Below, in pieces: positions 43,152 through 52,270 of a stretch of 64,000 nucleotides of DNA (position 1 is its first letter; each line of letters begins with the position of its first letter). The notes under the pieces are model-generated. The model did no database searches. It was given only the letters and a program-made list of their open reading frames with translations, and had not been told where the DNA came from. The position numbers and the translations under genes were made by a program. This DNA is from Alphaproteobacteria bacterium. GTDB taxonomy: Bacteria; Pseudomonadota; Gammaproteobacteria; Burkholderiales; Burkholderiaceae_C. The DNA is taken from assembly GCA_030054175.1 (NCBI GenBank), contig JASGCM010000008.1, positions 1 through 64,000 on the forward strand. The letters run 5' to 3'.

Positions 43152-44858
43152 ATGAGCACATACGCCGCGAGCTCCAAGCAATATGCTGAGCGCGTTATCT
43201 CCCATGAGATTCTGACCTGCGAGTGGGTCCAAAAAGCCTGCAAACGCCAGCTCGATGACCTGATCCGCTTCAAACGCAAGAGCAGTCTCTACCAGTTCAA
43301 CCCGGAACTGCTTGACCGCTATGGCAGGCCCTACCGGCCAGCGGACAACCTGTGCGCCTTCATTGAGCGACTGCCCCACGTCAAAGGCCCACTGGCGAGC
43401 AAAATGATCGTTCTGGAGCCCTGGCAGGTGTTCATCCTGTCCACGGTCTTCGGATGGGTCAAATCAGACGGCAAGCGCCGCTTCAGGCGCTCCTACATCG
43501 AGGTGCCTCGGGGCAACGCCAAGTCCACCCTGTCCTCGGCAGTGGGCTTGTACATGCTGGCAGCTGACCGCGAGGGCGGCGCTGAGGTGTATTCCCTGGC
43601 CACCACCAGGGATCAGGCACGCATTGTCTTTGGCGATGCCCAGACCATGGCACGCCTGAGCCCGGGATTTCGGAACCGCTTTGCCGTGAACGTCGGGGCA
43701 CACAACATGCATGTGCTTCAGACTGGCTCTAAGTTCGAGGCACTCTCGGCAGAAGGCTCCACGCTCGATGGCTTGAATATCCACTTCGGATGCATCGATG
43801 AGCTGCACGCCCACAAGACCCGAACGGTCTATGACGTGGTGGAGACCGGTACCGGCAAGCGGGACAACTCTCTGCTGTGGGTGATCACCACGGCGGGCAG
43901 CAACCGATCGGGCATTTGCTACGAGGTCCGAAGCTTTGTCACCAAGCTGCTCAACCGGGTGTTCGAAGACGATTCCCAGTTTGGAATCATTTATGGGCTC
44001 GATGAAAGTGATGACTGGGCCGCCAAGGACTCGCTCATCAAAGCCAACCCCAACTGGGGCATCTCGGTGCGCGAGGAGATCCTGGTACCGCTGCAGGCCA
44101 AGGCCATGCAGTTGCCCAGCGCGGTCAACAACTTCAAGACCAAGCACCTCAACGAGTGGGTGAGTGCGGACAAGGCCTGGATGGACATGAGGGCCTGGGA
44201 CACGAACACCAACCCCGATCTGGAACTGGACCAGTTCCTGGGCCAGCCCTGCTGGGTGGGGCTGGATCTGGCCAGCAAGACGGACATTGCGGCGCTCGTC
44301 ATGGTGTTCGAGCACCCCGACACACCCGACGCATACGCGGTGTTTGGCAAGTACTACCTGCCTGAGGACACGGTCCAAGCAGCGGGTAACAGCCAGTATG
44401 AGGGCTGGGCCCATACCGGACGCCTGTCGGTGACACCGGGCAACGTGATCGATTTCAGTTGGATTGAAGCCGATTTGCTGGACATCGCATCCCGCTTCGC
44501 GGTGGAAGCTGTGGCCTTCGATCCGTTTCAGGCCACGCAGCTGTCCACGCGCATGTTGTCCGAGGGCCTGCCCATGATCGAGGTGCGTCCCACGGTGCTC
44601 AATTTCAGCGAACCGATGAAGACGCTTGAGGCCTTGGTCCTGCAAAAGAAGCTCGTCCATGACGGCGACCCGGTACTGGCCTGGATGGCCAGCAACGTGG
44701 TCGCCCACACGGACGTCAAAGACAACATTTACCCGCGCAAGGAGCGAGCAGAAAACAAGATCGACGGCATCGTGGCACTGATCATGGCCCTCTCACGGGC
44801 AATCAAACCGGGGGACTCGGTGGTGCTGGGATCCGACTATGAGCTGATGCTGCTCTAA
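43152..44858 (+). CDS. Terminase large subunit
   Basis: A 568-residue packaging motor. The ATPase motif is EVPRGNAKSTL (Walker A variant) with Walker B FGCIDELHAHKT and the coupling segment VITTAGSN. The C-terminal nuclease part contains WVGLDLASKTDIAALV and VEAVAFDPFQATQ. It translocates DNA into the prohead and cuts it. The ATG at 43152 was chosen for its distance from the small subunit; earlier codons overlap that gene. Confidence 0.93.
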   Translation: MSTYAASSKQYAERVISHEILTCEWVQKACKRQLDDLIRFKRKSSLYQFNPELLDRYGRPYRPADNLCAFIERLPHVKGPLASKMIVLEPWQVFILSTVFGWVKSDGKRRFRRSYIEVPRGNAKSTLSSAVGLYMLAADREGGAEVYSLATTRDQARIVFGDAQTMARLSPGFRNRFAVNVGAHNMHVLQTGSKFEALSAEGSTLDGLNIHFGCIDELHAHKTRTVYDVVETGTGKRDNSLLWVITTAGSNRSGICYEVRSFVTKLLNRVFEDDSQFGIIYGLDESDDWAAKDSLIKANPNWGISVREEILVPLQAKAMQLPSAVNNFKTKHLNEWVSADKAWMDMRAWDTNTNPDLELDQFLGQPCWVGLDLASKTDIAALVMVFEHPDTPDAYAVFGKYYLPEDTVQAAGNSQYEGWAHTGRLSVTPGNVIDFSWIEADLLDIASRFAVEAVAFDPFQATQLSTRMLSEGLPMIEVRPTVLNFSEPMKTLEALVLQKKLVHDGDPVLAWMASNVVAHTDVKDNIYPRKERAENKIDGIVALIMALSRAIKPGDSVVLGSDYELMLL

Positions 44859-44890
44859 AGAGACGGCAGGCGCGTTTTCTGACACCACCG

Positions 44891-46369
44891 ATGGGAATCT
44901 TCAACCTCTTTGACCGATTCAAAGCCTCCACAAGTGATCGCTCCCCATGGGGCGATTTCTTTTTTGAGCCGGTGTCGGTGCGCAGCGTTTCTGGCATGCG
45001 CGTCTCGGCCGATTCGGCCATGCGCCTGGCTGCGGTCTACGCTTGCGTGCGCATTCTCTCGGAGACCATGGCCTCGCTGCCACTGGTTGTCTACCGTGCT
45101 CGAGCGGACGGGGGCAAGGACCGGGTGACGGACCACTGGCTCTACCGGGTGCTGGGCAAGAAGCCCAACCGCTACCAGAACCCGTTCGAGTGGCGTGAGA
45201 TGCTGCAGGGGCACCTGGCCCTGCGTGGCAATGCCTTCTGCCAGATCCTGGCCAACGGCCGGGGCGAGATCACCGAGTTGATCCCGATTCATCCTGACCG
45301 GGTGCGCATGGAGCTGCTCACCGATGGAGACTACCGCTACCGGATTCAGAACCAGCCGGGTCACGAGTTGGTTCTGCCTCGTGGCGAGGTCTGGCACCTG
45401 CGGGGCTTGTCCTCGGACGGCCTGCTGGGACTGAGCCCGATCGAGCTCTCCCGAGAGAGCTTGGGCATGGCGTTGGCCGCGCAGGACTACGGTGCTCGGT
45501 TCTTCAACAACGATGCCAAACCCACGGGAGGGTGGATCGAGTTCCCGGGCAACTTCAAGGACACCGAGGCCAAGCGGGTGTTTCGGGAGTCCTACCAGGC
45601 TGCTCAGTCCGGTGCCAACCGAGGCAAGGTGCTTGTGCTGGAAAACGGCATGAAGTTCCATGAGGTGGGTGTTACGAACAAGGACGCCCAGTTCCTGGAG
45701 CTGCGTAAGTTCCAGATCACGGACATCGCTCGCCTGTTTCGGGTGCCGCCTCACATGATCGCGGACCTGGACCGGGCGACGTTCTCCAACATCGAGCAGC
45801 AGAGCTTGGAATTCGTCATGCACACCATGACGCCGTGGGCCGAGCGCTGGGAGGCTTCGATCGAAGCGGACTTGATGCTGGACGGTGATGAACTCGAAAT
45901 CGAATTTGACTTCGCCAACCTGATGCGCGGCGATGCAGCCAGTCGCTCGGCCTACTACCAAAGCGGCATCCAAAACGGCTGGCTCACCCGCAACGAGGCC
46001 CGAATCGCCGAGAACCTCAATCCGATCAAAGGACTCGATCAACCGCTCAGGCCCCTGAACATGGTTGAAGAAGAGGAAGCCGAAGCGCAGGAGTCAGAAG
46101 ACGAGGGGACTGACGCAGCAGACGCAGACACCCCGGTCGAGCCTGATCAACAAATGAGCCAGCGATTGCGCAAGCTCATTGAAGTCAACGCCCAGCGTCT
46201 GGCCCGGCGCATCAGCAAGAAGGGCAGCCTGGACGCTCAGGAAATCACCCTCATTGCCCAAGCCCTGGGCCTGCAAGAGCCCGTTGTGCGTGCCTGGGCG
46301 CTATCTCAACCGTCTACCGATGAACCAGTGCTGCTCAAGACGCTGATCCAACTTGGAAACTCCACATGA
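44891..46369 (+). CDS. Portal protein, HK97 family
   Basis: A 492-residue portal protein (SAMRLAAVYACVRILSETMASLPL; FFNNDAKPTGG; ITDIARLFRVPPHMIADLDRATFSNIE). It forms the dodecameric vertex through which DNA enters. The last 100 residues are acidic and helical. It overlaps the protease gene by four bases. Confidence 0.93.
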   Translation: MGIFNLFDRFKASTSDRSPWGDFFFEPVSVRSVSGMRVSADSAMRLAAVYACVRILSETMASLPLVVYRARADGGKDRVTDHWLYRVLGKKPNRYQNPFEWREMLQGHLALRGNAFCQILANGRGEITELIPIHPDRVRMELLTDGDYRYRIQNQPGHELVLPRGEVWHLRGLSSDGLLGLSPIELSRESLGMALAAQDYGARFFNNDAKPTGGWIEFPGNFKDTEAKRVFRESYQAAQSGANRGKVLVLENGMKFHEVGVTNKDAQFLELRKFQITDIARLFRVPPHMIADLDRATFSNIEQQSLEFVMHTMTPWAERWEASIEADLMLDGDELEIEFDFANLMRGDAASRSAYYQSGIQNGWLTRNEARIAENLNPIKGLDQPLRPLNMVEEEEAEAQESEDEGTDAADADTPVEPDQQMSQRLRKLIEVNAQRLARRISKKGSLDAQEITLIAQALGLQEPVVRAWALSQPSTDEPVLLKTLIQLGNST

Positions 46370-47304
46370 ACAAACACCTTCTGATTTCTGAATTCCTGAC
46401 CACGCCGTGGGCGCTCATGCCCGAGCGTTTGCAGGCCATGACCGCTGTTCTTACCCGCTGGTCCTCAGATGAGCCGCCCAGCGACGAAACCTTGTTTCAG
46501 GTGAATGCGGACCGGGTTCTGTGCGACACGCGCAAACAGTTCGCCTCAGATCGTGCTGCTTCCAATGCCGGAGCTGGCATCGCGGTCCTGCCCCTGTATG
46601 GGGTGGTCACGCAGCGCGGCAACATGGTCGATGACATCTCCGGGCCGGGCAGCACCAGCACCCAGAAATTCACGAGCGCTTTGCGCCAGGTACTGGCTGA
46701 CAACACTGTGGGGCAGATCCTGATCGACATCGACAGCCCTGGTGGCAGCGTCTACGGCGTGGCCGAGCTGGCCACCGAGATCGTCAAAGCCCGGGCCCAA
46801 AAGCCCGTGGTGGCCGTGGCCAACAGTCTGGCCGCCTCTGCCGCCTACTGGATCGGCTGCTCGGCCGGTGAGTTCTACGTCACCCCAGGAGGCGAGGTTG
46901 GCTCCATTGGTGTCTGGCAGGCCCACTTTGATTATTCGAAGGCGCTGCAAGAGGAAGGGGTTAAACCCACCCTGATCTCGGCTGGCAAGTTCAAGGTCGA
47001 GGGCAACCCATATGTGCCGCTGGATCCTGAAGCGCAGGCCTTCATGCAGTCCCGCGTGGACGATTACTACAACGCCTTCATCAAAGCCGTGGCCAAGGGC
47101 CGAGGCGTCTCGGTTGCTGATGTGCGAGGTGGCATGGGCGAAGGCAGGGTGCTGGGTGCCGATGCAGCCCTTGCCGCCAAGATGGTGGACGGCATTGCCA
47201 CCTTCGATGATGTGCTGGCCAAGATGCAAAAGTCGGCCATCTCTCAAAAGCCACCGGGTGCCTCCCGGCTTGGTCAGGCCCGCGCTGCTCTCGCGCTGAT
47301 CTGA
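46366..47304 (+). CDS. S49-family prohead protease
   Basis: A 312-residue SppA/ClpP-fold protease (IDIDSPGGSVYGVAELA; NSLAASAAYWIGCSAGEFYVTPGGEVGSIGVW; SAGKFKVEGNPYVPL). The Ser in LAASAAYW and Lys in GKFKVEG are the expected Ser-Lys dyad. It cleaves scaffold and capsid proteins during head maturation, like lambda gpC. Confidence 0.9.
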   Translation: MNKHLLISEFLTTPWALMPERLQAMTAVLTRWSSDEPPSDETLFQVNADRVLCDTRKQFASDRAASNAGAGIAVLPLYGVVTQRGNMVDDISGPGSTSTQKFTSALRQVLADNTVGQILIDIDSPGGSVYGVAELATEIVKARAQKPVVAVANSLAASAAYWIGCSAGEFYVTPGGEVGSIGVWQAHFDYSKALQEEGVKPTLISAGKFKVEGNPYVPLDPEAQAFMQSRVDDYYNAFIKAVAKGRGVSVADVRGGMGEGRVLGADAALAAKMVDGIATFDDVLAKMQKSAISQKPPGASRLGQARAALALI

Positions 47305-47364
47305 TCTCCTACAGATTCCGTTTTCCCAATTCAGCAGTCCTCCGTTGAGGGCTGCCGATCACCT

Positions 47365-47424
47365 GCGACCCGTTGGTCGCGCCTCAAACCGCCGCCCCGA
47401 GCTTGACGCCAGGGCGGCTTTTTT
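47365..47424 (+). terminator. Tandem hairpins and T-run before the major capsid gene
   Basis: GCGACC-CGTT-GGTCGC (47365-47380) is followed by GCCGCCC/GGGCGGC (47391-47397, 47412-47418) and six T. The second is a good intrinsic terminator or attenuator placed just upstream of the most highly expressed structural gene. Confidence 0.75.
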
Positions 47425-47442
47425 ATATCTGGAGCAACACCA

Positions 47443-48783
47443 ATGAGCAAGCAATTGCGCGAGCTGCAAGCCCGCAAAGCCACCCTGGTCAAGGACGCCC
47501 GAGCCCTGACCGATGTCGCCGCAGCCCAAGAGCGCGACATGACCGATGAAGAGCTCGCCGCCTTCAACGCCCTCAAGGCCAAGATCGAGGCGGCATCGGC
47601 TGCCATTGACCGCGAGTCGGCCCTGATCGCCGAAGAGGCTCACATGGCCAACGTGATGCAGTCGGCGCATTCGACCATTTCCCATGGCCATACGGCCACG
47701 GTGATTTCCGTCACCGACAACCTCGAAACCGACCCCAAGCACGGCTTCAAAACCGTGGGTGACTTCCTCAAAACCGTGCGCCAGGCGCAAAACCCCGGCA
47801 GCGCCATTGATGAGCGCCTCTTAATTGGTTCAAGTCGAAGCGCCGTGGCCCCTGCCTCCTTTGGCAGCGAGGGCTCGGCACAAGACGGTGGCTTCCTGGT
47901 GCCTCCCCAGTTCGCTCAAGAAATCTTTCAACTGTCTTTAGGCGAAGACTCCTTGCTGCCGCTGACCGACAACGTCGAGATCACGGGCAACACCATGGCC
48001 TTCCCCAAGGACGAGACCACACCCTGGGGCACCAACGGCATCCGTGCCTACTGGCAAGGCGAAGCCAACCCAGCCGGAGCCACCAAGCCGGTGCTGGGCC
48101 TGTCGACCCTGCGCCTCAAAAAGCTCATGGCGCTGGTGCCGGTGACGGACGAGCTGCTGGACGACACCAATGCGCTGTCAACCTACCTGCCCGACAAGAT
48201 CGCCACCTCCATTCGCTGGAAGACCAACGAGTCGATCCTGTTTGGTTCTGGCACAGGCCTGCCGGTGGGTTGCATGACCAATGCCACCACGGTGACGGTG
48301 GCCAAGGAATCTGGCCAGGCTGCTCAGACCCTGCTGGCCCAGAACCTGGCCAAGATGATCTCTCGCCTTCCGCCGGGCTCCTTTGGCAAAGCCGTGTGGA
48401 TCGTCAACAACGACGTGTTGCCAGCCCTCTTCACGCTCATGCTGGGCAACTACCCGATTTACTTGCCCACGGGCTTGAATGTTGGCGGCATTCAAGTCTC
48501 ACCCTACGGCACCTTGCTGGGGCGTCCGGTGTTCGTCTCCCAGCACGCCAACAGCTTTTCTGCTGCGGGGGATGTGTTGCTCGCTGACTTGTCGTACTAC
48601 CAGACCATCACCAAGGCGGGAGGTATGCAAACGGCCACCTCCATGCATCTGTACTTTGATTCGGACCTCACGGCGTTTCGCACCACGTTCCGCATGGACG
48701 GCCAATCCAAGATCGCAGCGCCCATTGCGCCTGCCAAGGGCAACGCCACCTTGTCGCCTTTTGTCCAACTGGGCGCGCGTTGA
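47443..48783 (+). CDS. Major capsid protein, HK97 family
   Basis: A 446-residue capsid protein. Residues 1-70 form a coiled-coil scaffold-like delta domain (ELQARKATLVKDARALTDVA). The HK97-fold body follows (SQDGGFLVPPQFAQEIF-like AQDGGFLVPPQFAQ; LKKLMALVPVTDELLDD; FKTFRMDGQ-like FRTTFRMDGQ). The N-terminal part is presumably removed by the upstream protease. Confidence 0.92.
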   Translation: MSKQLRELQARKATLVKDARALTDVAAAQERDMTDEELAAFNALKAKIEAASAAIDRESALIAEEAHMANVMQSAHSTISHGHTATVISVTDNLETDPKHGFKTVGDFLKTVRQAQNPGSAIDERLLIGSSRSAVAPASFGSEGSAQDGGFLVPPQFAQEIFQLSLGEDSLLPLTDNVEITGNTMAFPKDETTPWGTNGIRAYWQGEANPAGATKPVLGLSTLRLKKLMALVPVTDELLDDTNALSTYLPDKIATSIRWKTNESILFGSGTGLPVGCMTNATTVTVAKESGQAAQTLLAQNLAKMISRLPPGSFGKAVWIVNNDVLPALFTLMLGNYPIYLPTGLNVGGIQVSPYGTLLGRPVFVSQHANSFSAAGDVLLADLSYYQTITKAGGMQTATSMHLYFDSDLTAFRTTFRMDGQSKIAAPIAPAKGNATLSPFVQLGAR

Positions 48784-48812
48784 TCGTCGCCTGAACCCTA
48801 AGGAGAACCCTC

Positions 48813-49262
48813 ATGTTTCCCAACGCAAAAGGCAGCGAGCAGCTGTCCATTCTTGCCGCGCTCGATCCGGGCAATCAGGCCACGGGTGCTGCCAACACCG
48901 GCTGGGTGCCGTTGAACACCCACCATGGCCTGCTGGCGCTGGTGCAAACCGGTGCACTGGCCACCGGCTCCACCGTGGACGCCAAGCTGCAGCAAGCACT
49001 TGACACCAGTGGCTCAGGTGCCAAGGACGTGTCGGGCAAAGCCATCACCCAGCTGAGTCAGGCCAACAACGGTGCCAACTGTCAGGCACTCATCAATCTG
49101 CGCCCTGAAGAGCTCGATGTGAACAACGGCTTTGCCTACGTTCGCCTCGTGGTCACGGTGGCTACTGCTGCGGCCAACACCTCGGCGCAGCTACTGGGCA
49201 TCAATCCGCGACTGGCCTCAGCCGAGACAGCCAACCAGGCTGCAGTGGCTCAGATCGTTTGA
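48813..49262 (+). CDS. Hypothetical head protein, possible decoration protein
   Basis: A 149-residue protein right after the capsid gene, with AAGGAGAACC upstream. It is Ala/Thr/Asn-rich and beta-prone (GSTVDAKLQQALDTSG, LRPEELDVNNGFAYVRLVVTVATAAANTSAQLLG). Position and composition suggest a small head component; no family recognised. Confidence 0.7.
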   Translation: MFPNAKGSEQLSILAALDPGNQATGAANTGWVPLNTHHGLLALVQTGALATGSTVDAKLQQALDTSGSGAKDVSGKAITQLSQANNGANCQALINLRPEELDVNNGFAYVRLVVTVATAAANTSAQLLGINPRLASAETANQAAVAQIV

Positions 49263-49282
49263 TCTGAAGCGCAGAGCCGTGC

Positions 49283-49906
49283 ATGCCCATGCAGTTGATT
49301 ACCCTGCCAGTGGCTGAGCCGGTCTCGCTGGCTGAAGCCAAGCTCCACCTGCGCGTGGACTTTGACGAGGACGATGCCCTGATCCAGACCCTGATCTCGG
49401 CAGCCCGCCAAGCGGCCGAGATGCTGACCCAGCGGCAGTTGGTGACGGCCCGCTGGCGCATGGTGCTCGACAGCTTTCCTGGCTGTGGCCTCATGGGGGT
49501 GCCTGCAGGGCAGGCCTTCACGCTGCCCGGGCATGCCATCCTGATCCCTAAGTCGCCCCTGCAATCGGTGGTGGAAATCCGTTACCTGGACATGGCGGGT
49601 GCTTGGCAGGCCATGCCAGCAGCGAACTACACCGTCGACAGTGCCTGCGAGCCTGCCCGCATCACCCCTGTATTCGGGCAGATCTGGCCAGTATCTCTCC
49701 CGCAAATCGGAGCCGTCTCGGTGGTCTTTGATGCCGGGTATGGCGGGGCAGAGCAAGTGCCCGAAGGCCTCAAAAGCTGGATCAAGCTGCGCCTGGGCAG
49801 TCTCTACGCCCACCGCGAGGAAGTGGCGTCTATGGCCCGAGGTCGCATTGATCCCTTGCCTTTCGTCGACGGCTTGCTCGATCCCTACAAGGTACCCCTG
49901 ATATGA
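49283..49906 (+). CDS. Head-tail connector protein, HK97 gp6-like
   Basis: A 207-residue connector. The N-terminal VSLAEAKLHLRVDFDEDDALIQTLISAARQAAEMLTQRQLV is diagnostic of the gp6-like adaptor family. It binds below the portal. An ATG two codons later is an alternative start. Confidence 0.88.
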   Translation: MPMQLITLPVAEPVSLAEAKLHLRVDFDEDDALIQTLISAARQAAEMLTQRQLVTARWRMVLDSFPGCGLMGVPAGQAFTLPGHAILIPKSPLQSVVEIRYLDMAGAWQAMPAANYTVDSACEPARITPVFGQIWPVSLPQIGAVSVVFDAGYGGAEQVPEGLKSWIKLRLGSLYAHREEVASMARGRIDPLPFVDGLLDPYKVPLI

Positions 49907-49913
49907 GGCTTCT

Positions 49914-50264
49914 ATGAACCCGATCGGAGCCGGCGCATTGACGCGCCGCATCAAGATCCAGCGCCCCAGCACAACCAAAGACCGCCTGGGTGGCCCCTGC
50001 CGAACCTGGCTCGATGTGGCTACCGTGTGGGCCGACATCCAGCCCCTGTCCGGGCGTGAGGCGGTGATCGCTGGCCGACTCTCAGCTGAACTGACCCACC
50101 AGATCACGGTGCGCTACCAGCGTCTTTTTGACGACCCTCAGCAGGTGGCCCAGATGCGCGTGCTCTACAAGACCCGGGTGTTCAACATTCACTCAGCCTT
50201 GGACGAAGACGAGCGCCGGGTCAAACTCATTTTGCTGGCTTCGCAAGGGCTCGATGATGGCTAA
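49914..50264 (+). CDS. Head closure/head-tail joining protein
   Basis: A 116-residue phage head-tail joining protein (GALTRRIKIQRPSTTKDRLGGPCRTWLDVATVWADIQPLSGRE; YKTRVFNIHSALDEDERR). It seals the connector after packaging. It overlaps the following gene. Confidence 0.87.
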   Translation: MNPIGAGALTRRIKIQRPSTTKDRLGGPCRTWLDVATVWADIQPLSGREAVIAGRLSAELTHQITVRYQRLFDDPQQVAQMRVLYKTRVFNIHSALDEDERRVKLILLASQGLDDG

Positions 50265-50748
50265 ACGTGAAACCGTGAAGGTCGAAGGTCTGGCAGAACT
50301 GGGCAAAGCCCTGCGCGAATTGCCAGGGCGTGTCGCCAAAAACGGTCTGCGTGCCTCGGTCTACGCCGGGGCCAAGGTCGTGCGGGACGAAGCGCGTGCT
50401 CAGGCACCCAAAGCAGCTCAGTCCTTGGGCGCAAACCAGCCTCCGCCGGGAACGCTCAAACGCTCTGTGATCATGAAGCACATCCCCGAGCTCTCTAGCC
50501 TGACGCGTCAGACCTTCTTTGTGACCGTGCGCCACGGCAAGAAGTACCGCAAGCAGGGCAAGAAGGGCAACTTGTCCCAGGACGCTTGGTACTGGCGCTT
50601 TGTGGAGTTTGGCACCCGCAAGATGAGTGCACGCCCCTTTCTGCGCCCGGCGCTTGAAACCAAACGCCGCGAAGCCGTGCAGGCTATTAAAGAACGCTTG
50701 CAGCAACGGGTGGCGCTTGAAGCCAAAAACTTCAGAACAAAAACCTAG
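50257..50748 (+). CDS. HK97 gp10-type tail completion protein
   Basis: A 163-residue protein (KVEGLAELGKALRELPGRVAKNGLRASVYAGAKVVRDEARAQAP; FVEFGTRKMSARPFLRPALE) of the HK97-gp10 family. It links head and tail. Two consecutive ATG codons (50254, 50257) could start it. It overlaps the upstream gene by eight bases. Confidence 0.88.
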   Translation: MAKRETVKVEGLAELGKALRELPGRVAKNGLRASVYAGAKVVRDEARAQAPKAAQSLGANQPPPGTLKRSVIMKHIPELSSLTRQTFFVTVRHGKKYRKQGKKGNLSQDAWYWRFVEFGTRKMSARPFLRPALETKRREAVQAIKERLQQRVALEAKNFRTKT

Positions 50749-50754
50749 GACCTC

Positions 50755-51117
50755 GTGGTGCAGGACTTCTTTGACGTCATCAAGGTTTTGGCAGGTGGCG
50801 AGGTGTATGCCCTCGTGGCCCCACAAAGCACCCAGTACCCGGCCATCGTCTACACGCCCATCGCGCAAGAGCACATCTTCGGCATCGATGGGCCCAATTT
50901 GTCACGAGGCCTGCAGCGCGTGCGCGTGCAGGTCGACACCTACGCCAGAACGTACCAGGAGGCTTTGCACCTGCAAGACCAGGTCCTGGCGGCGCTTTTG
51001 GCGGACAAGAGCACCGTTGCCGATGTGCGCATGGGACTCAGTGAATTTGAAGATCAGGCCCGGCTGTACCGGGTGAGCGTGGACTACACCTACTACCGAC
51101 AGGGCAGTTCACCATGA
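50755..51117 (+). CDS. Tail terminator-like protein (DUF3168)
   Basis: A 120-residue protein (AQEHIFGIDGPNLSRGLQRVRVQVDTYARTYQEALHLQDQVLAAL) matching DUF3168/tail-completion proteins, which cap the tail tube. It starts with GTG; a second GTG follows immediately. Confidence 0.82.
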   Translation: MVQDFFDVIKVLAGGEVYALVAPQSTQYPAIVYTPIAQEHIFGIDGPNLSRGLQRVRVQVDTYARTYQEALHLQDQVLAALLADKSTVADVRMGLSEFEDQARLYRVSVDYTYYRQGSSP

Positions 51118-51133
51118 AACAAGGAGCATGTAC

Positions 51134-51544
51134 ATGAGCAGCACCGCCATCACCGCCCAGGGCATTGCCATTGCCCGCTTTGGCACCACCACCTTTGAAA
51201 CCATCCCCAATGTGGTCTCGTTTCAGGGCCCCGGGGGCCAGGCCTCGGTCATTGATGTGACCAATCTGGCCTCCACGGCCAAAGAAAAACGAGTGGGTCT
51301 GCGCGACGAAGGGCAGCTGTCGCTCAGCCTGCACTACAACCCCGAAGACGCAGTGCACCAGGGCTTGCGCAACGACCGCGCCAACCGCATCCGTCGACAG
51401 TTTCGGATCACCTTCACCGATGTGGCGGCCGCCACCTGGACTTTTTACGGCTATGTCACGCAGTTCAGCGTGCAAGGCGGCGTGGACGCGGTGGTCGAGG
51501 CCAGTGTGACCATTGAAATCGACGGCGACATCACAGAAAGTTAA
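51134..51544 (+). CDS. Major tail tube protein
   Basis: A 136-residue tail tube protein (GGQASVIDVTNLASTAKEKRVGLRDEGQLSLSLHYNP; FTDVAAATWTFYGYVTQFSVQGGVDAVVEASVTIEI). AAGGAG is seven bases before this ATG and only one base from the ATG at 51128, so the later start is preferred. It polymerises around the tape measure protein. Confidence 0.88.
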   Translation: MSSTAITAQGIAIARFGTTTFETIPNVVSFQGPGGQASVIDVTNLASTAKEKRVGLRDEGQLSLSLHYNPEDAVHQGLRNDRANRIRRQFRITFTDVAAATWTFYGYVTQFSVQGGVDAVVEASVTIEIDGDITES

Positions 51545-51548
51545 AACC

Positions 51549-51914
51549 ATGAATCTCCTGTCCAAAGAGGCCATCCTGGCCGCCGATGATTTGCCGCGTG
51601 AAGTCGTGAGCGTTCCCGAGTGGGGCGGTGTGGTGCATGTGCGCACCATGACCGGTACCGACCGCGACGCCTTCGAAGCCAGCCTGATCACAAAAGAATC
51701 CGTCCCGTCGTCCAAAGACCAACGCATGCATAACGTCCGCGCGCGTCTGGTCGCGCTCACCTTGTGTGATGAGTCGGGCGAGCGCTTGTTCCTGGATGGT
51801 GAGATCGACGCTCTTGGCCGCAAAAGTGCCCGGGCGCTTGACCGGGTGTTTGCCGTGGCCCAGCGCCTGAACGGCATTGGCACCGATGAGGCACAAGCCG
51901 CAAAAAACGCCTGA
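51549..51914 (+). CDS. Tail assembly chaperone (gpG-like), zero-frame product
   Basis: A 121-residue protein starting MNLLSKEAILAADDLPREVVSVPEWGG, typical of phage tail assembly chaperones. The in-frame end is GCA AAA AAC GCC TGA. The heptamer A-AAA-AAC at 51902-51908 is a canonical minus-one slippery site, ten bases before the end of the gene, giving a longer product with the next frame. In lambda the G:GT ratio from such a shift is needed for tail assembly. Confidence 0.9.
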   Translation: MNLLSKEAILAADDLPREVVSVPEWGGVVHVRTMTGTDRDAFEASLITKESVPSSKDQRMHNVRARLVALTLCDESGERLFLDGEIDALGRKSARALDRVFAVAQRLNGIGTDEAQAAKNA

Positions 51915-52261
51915 TCGTCAGCCCCGCCCGGCGCTTTGTGTTTCGGCTGGCGCTGGCTTTGGGTCTGCCAGTGCGCGAGTTGCTGGCGCGCATGGGCTCG
52001 GATGAGCTCACCGAGTGGATGGCGTTTTATCAACTGGAGCCCTTTGGGGATTTTCGGGCAGACCTGCGCTCGGCCATTGTGGCGTGCACCTTGGCCAACG
52101 CCCACCGCAGCAAAGAGGGCAGGCCGTTCACGCCCGAGGACTTCATGCCCTTTGTGGACAGGCAGCACAAGGCAGATTCACCCAAGACGCCTGCCATTGA
52201 CGAGTCTCGGCTGAACATCGTCCGTTTCAAGGCCATGTTCGCTCACCGGGTTAAAAGATGA
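51908..52261 (+). CDS. Frameshift extension of the tail assembly chaperone (gpGT-like)
   Basis: The minus-one frame is open right through the slippery site and continues RLIVSPARRFVFRLALALGLPVRELLARMGSDELTEWMAFYQ… to TGA. It has no good start of its own (only a GTG at 51938 without a ribosome site), so expression by frameshift is the best reading. The T domain recruits tail tube protein to the tape measure. Its end resembles the partial gene at the left edge of the window. Confidence 0.87.
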   Translation, partial: RLIVSPARRFVFRLALALGLPVRELLARMGSDELTEWMAFYQLEPFGDFRADLRSAIVACTLANAHRSKEGRPFTPEDFMPFVDRQHKADSPKTPAIDESRLNIVRFKAMFAHRVKR

Positions 52262-52270
52262 GGAAACCCC

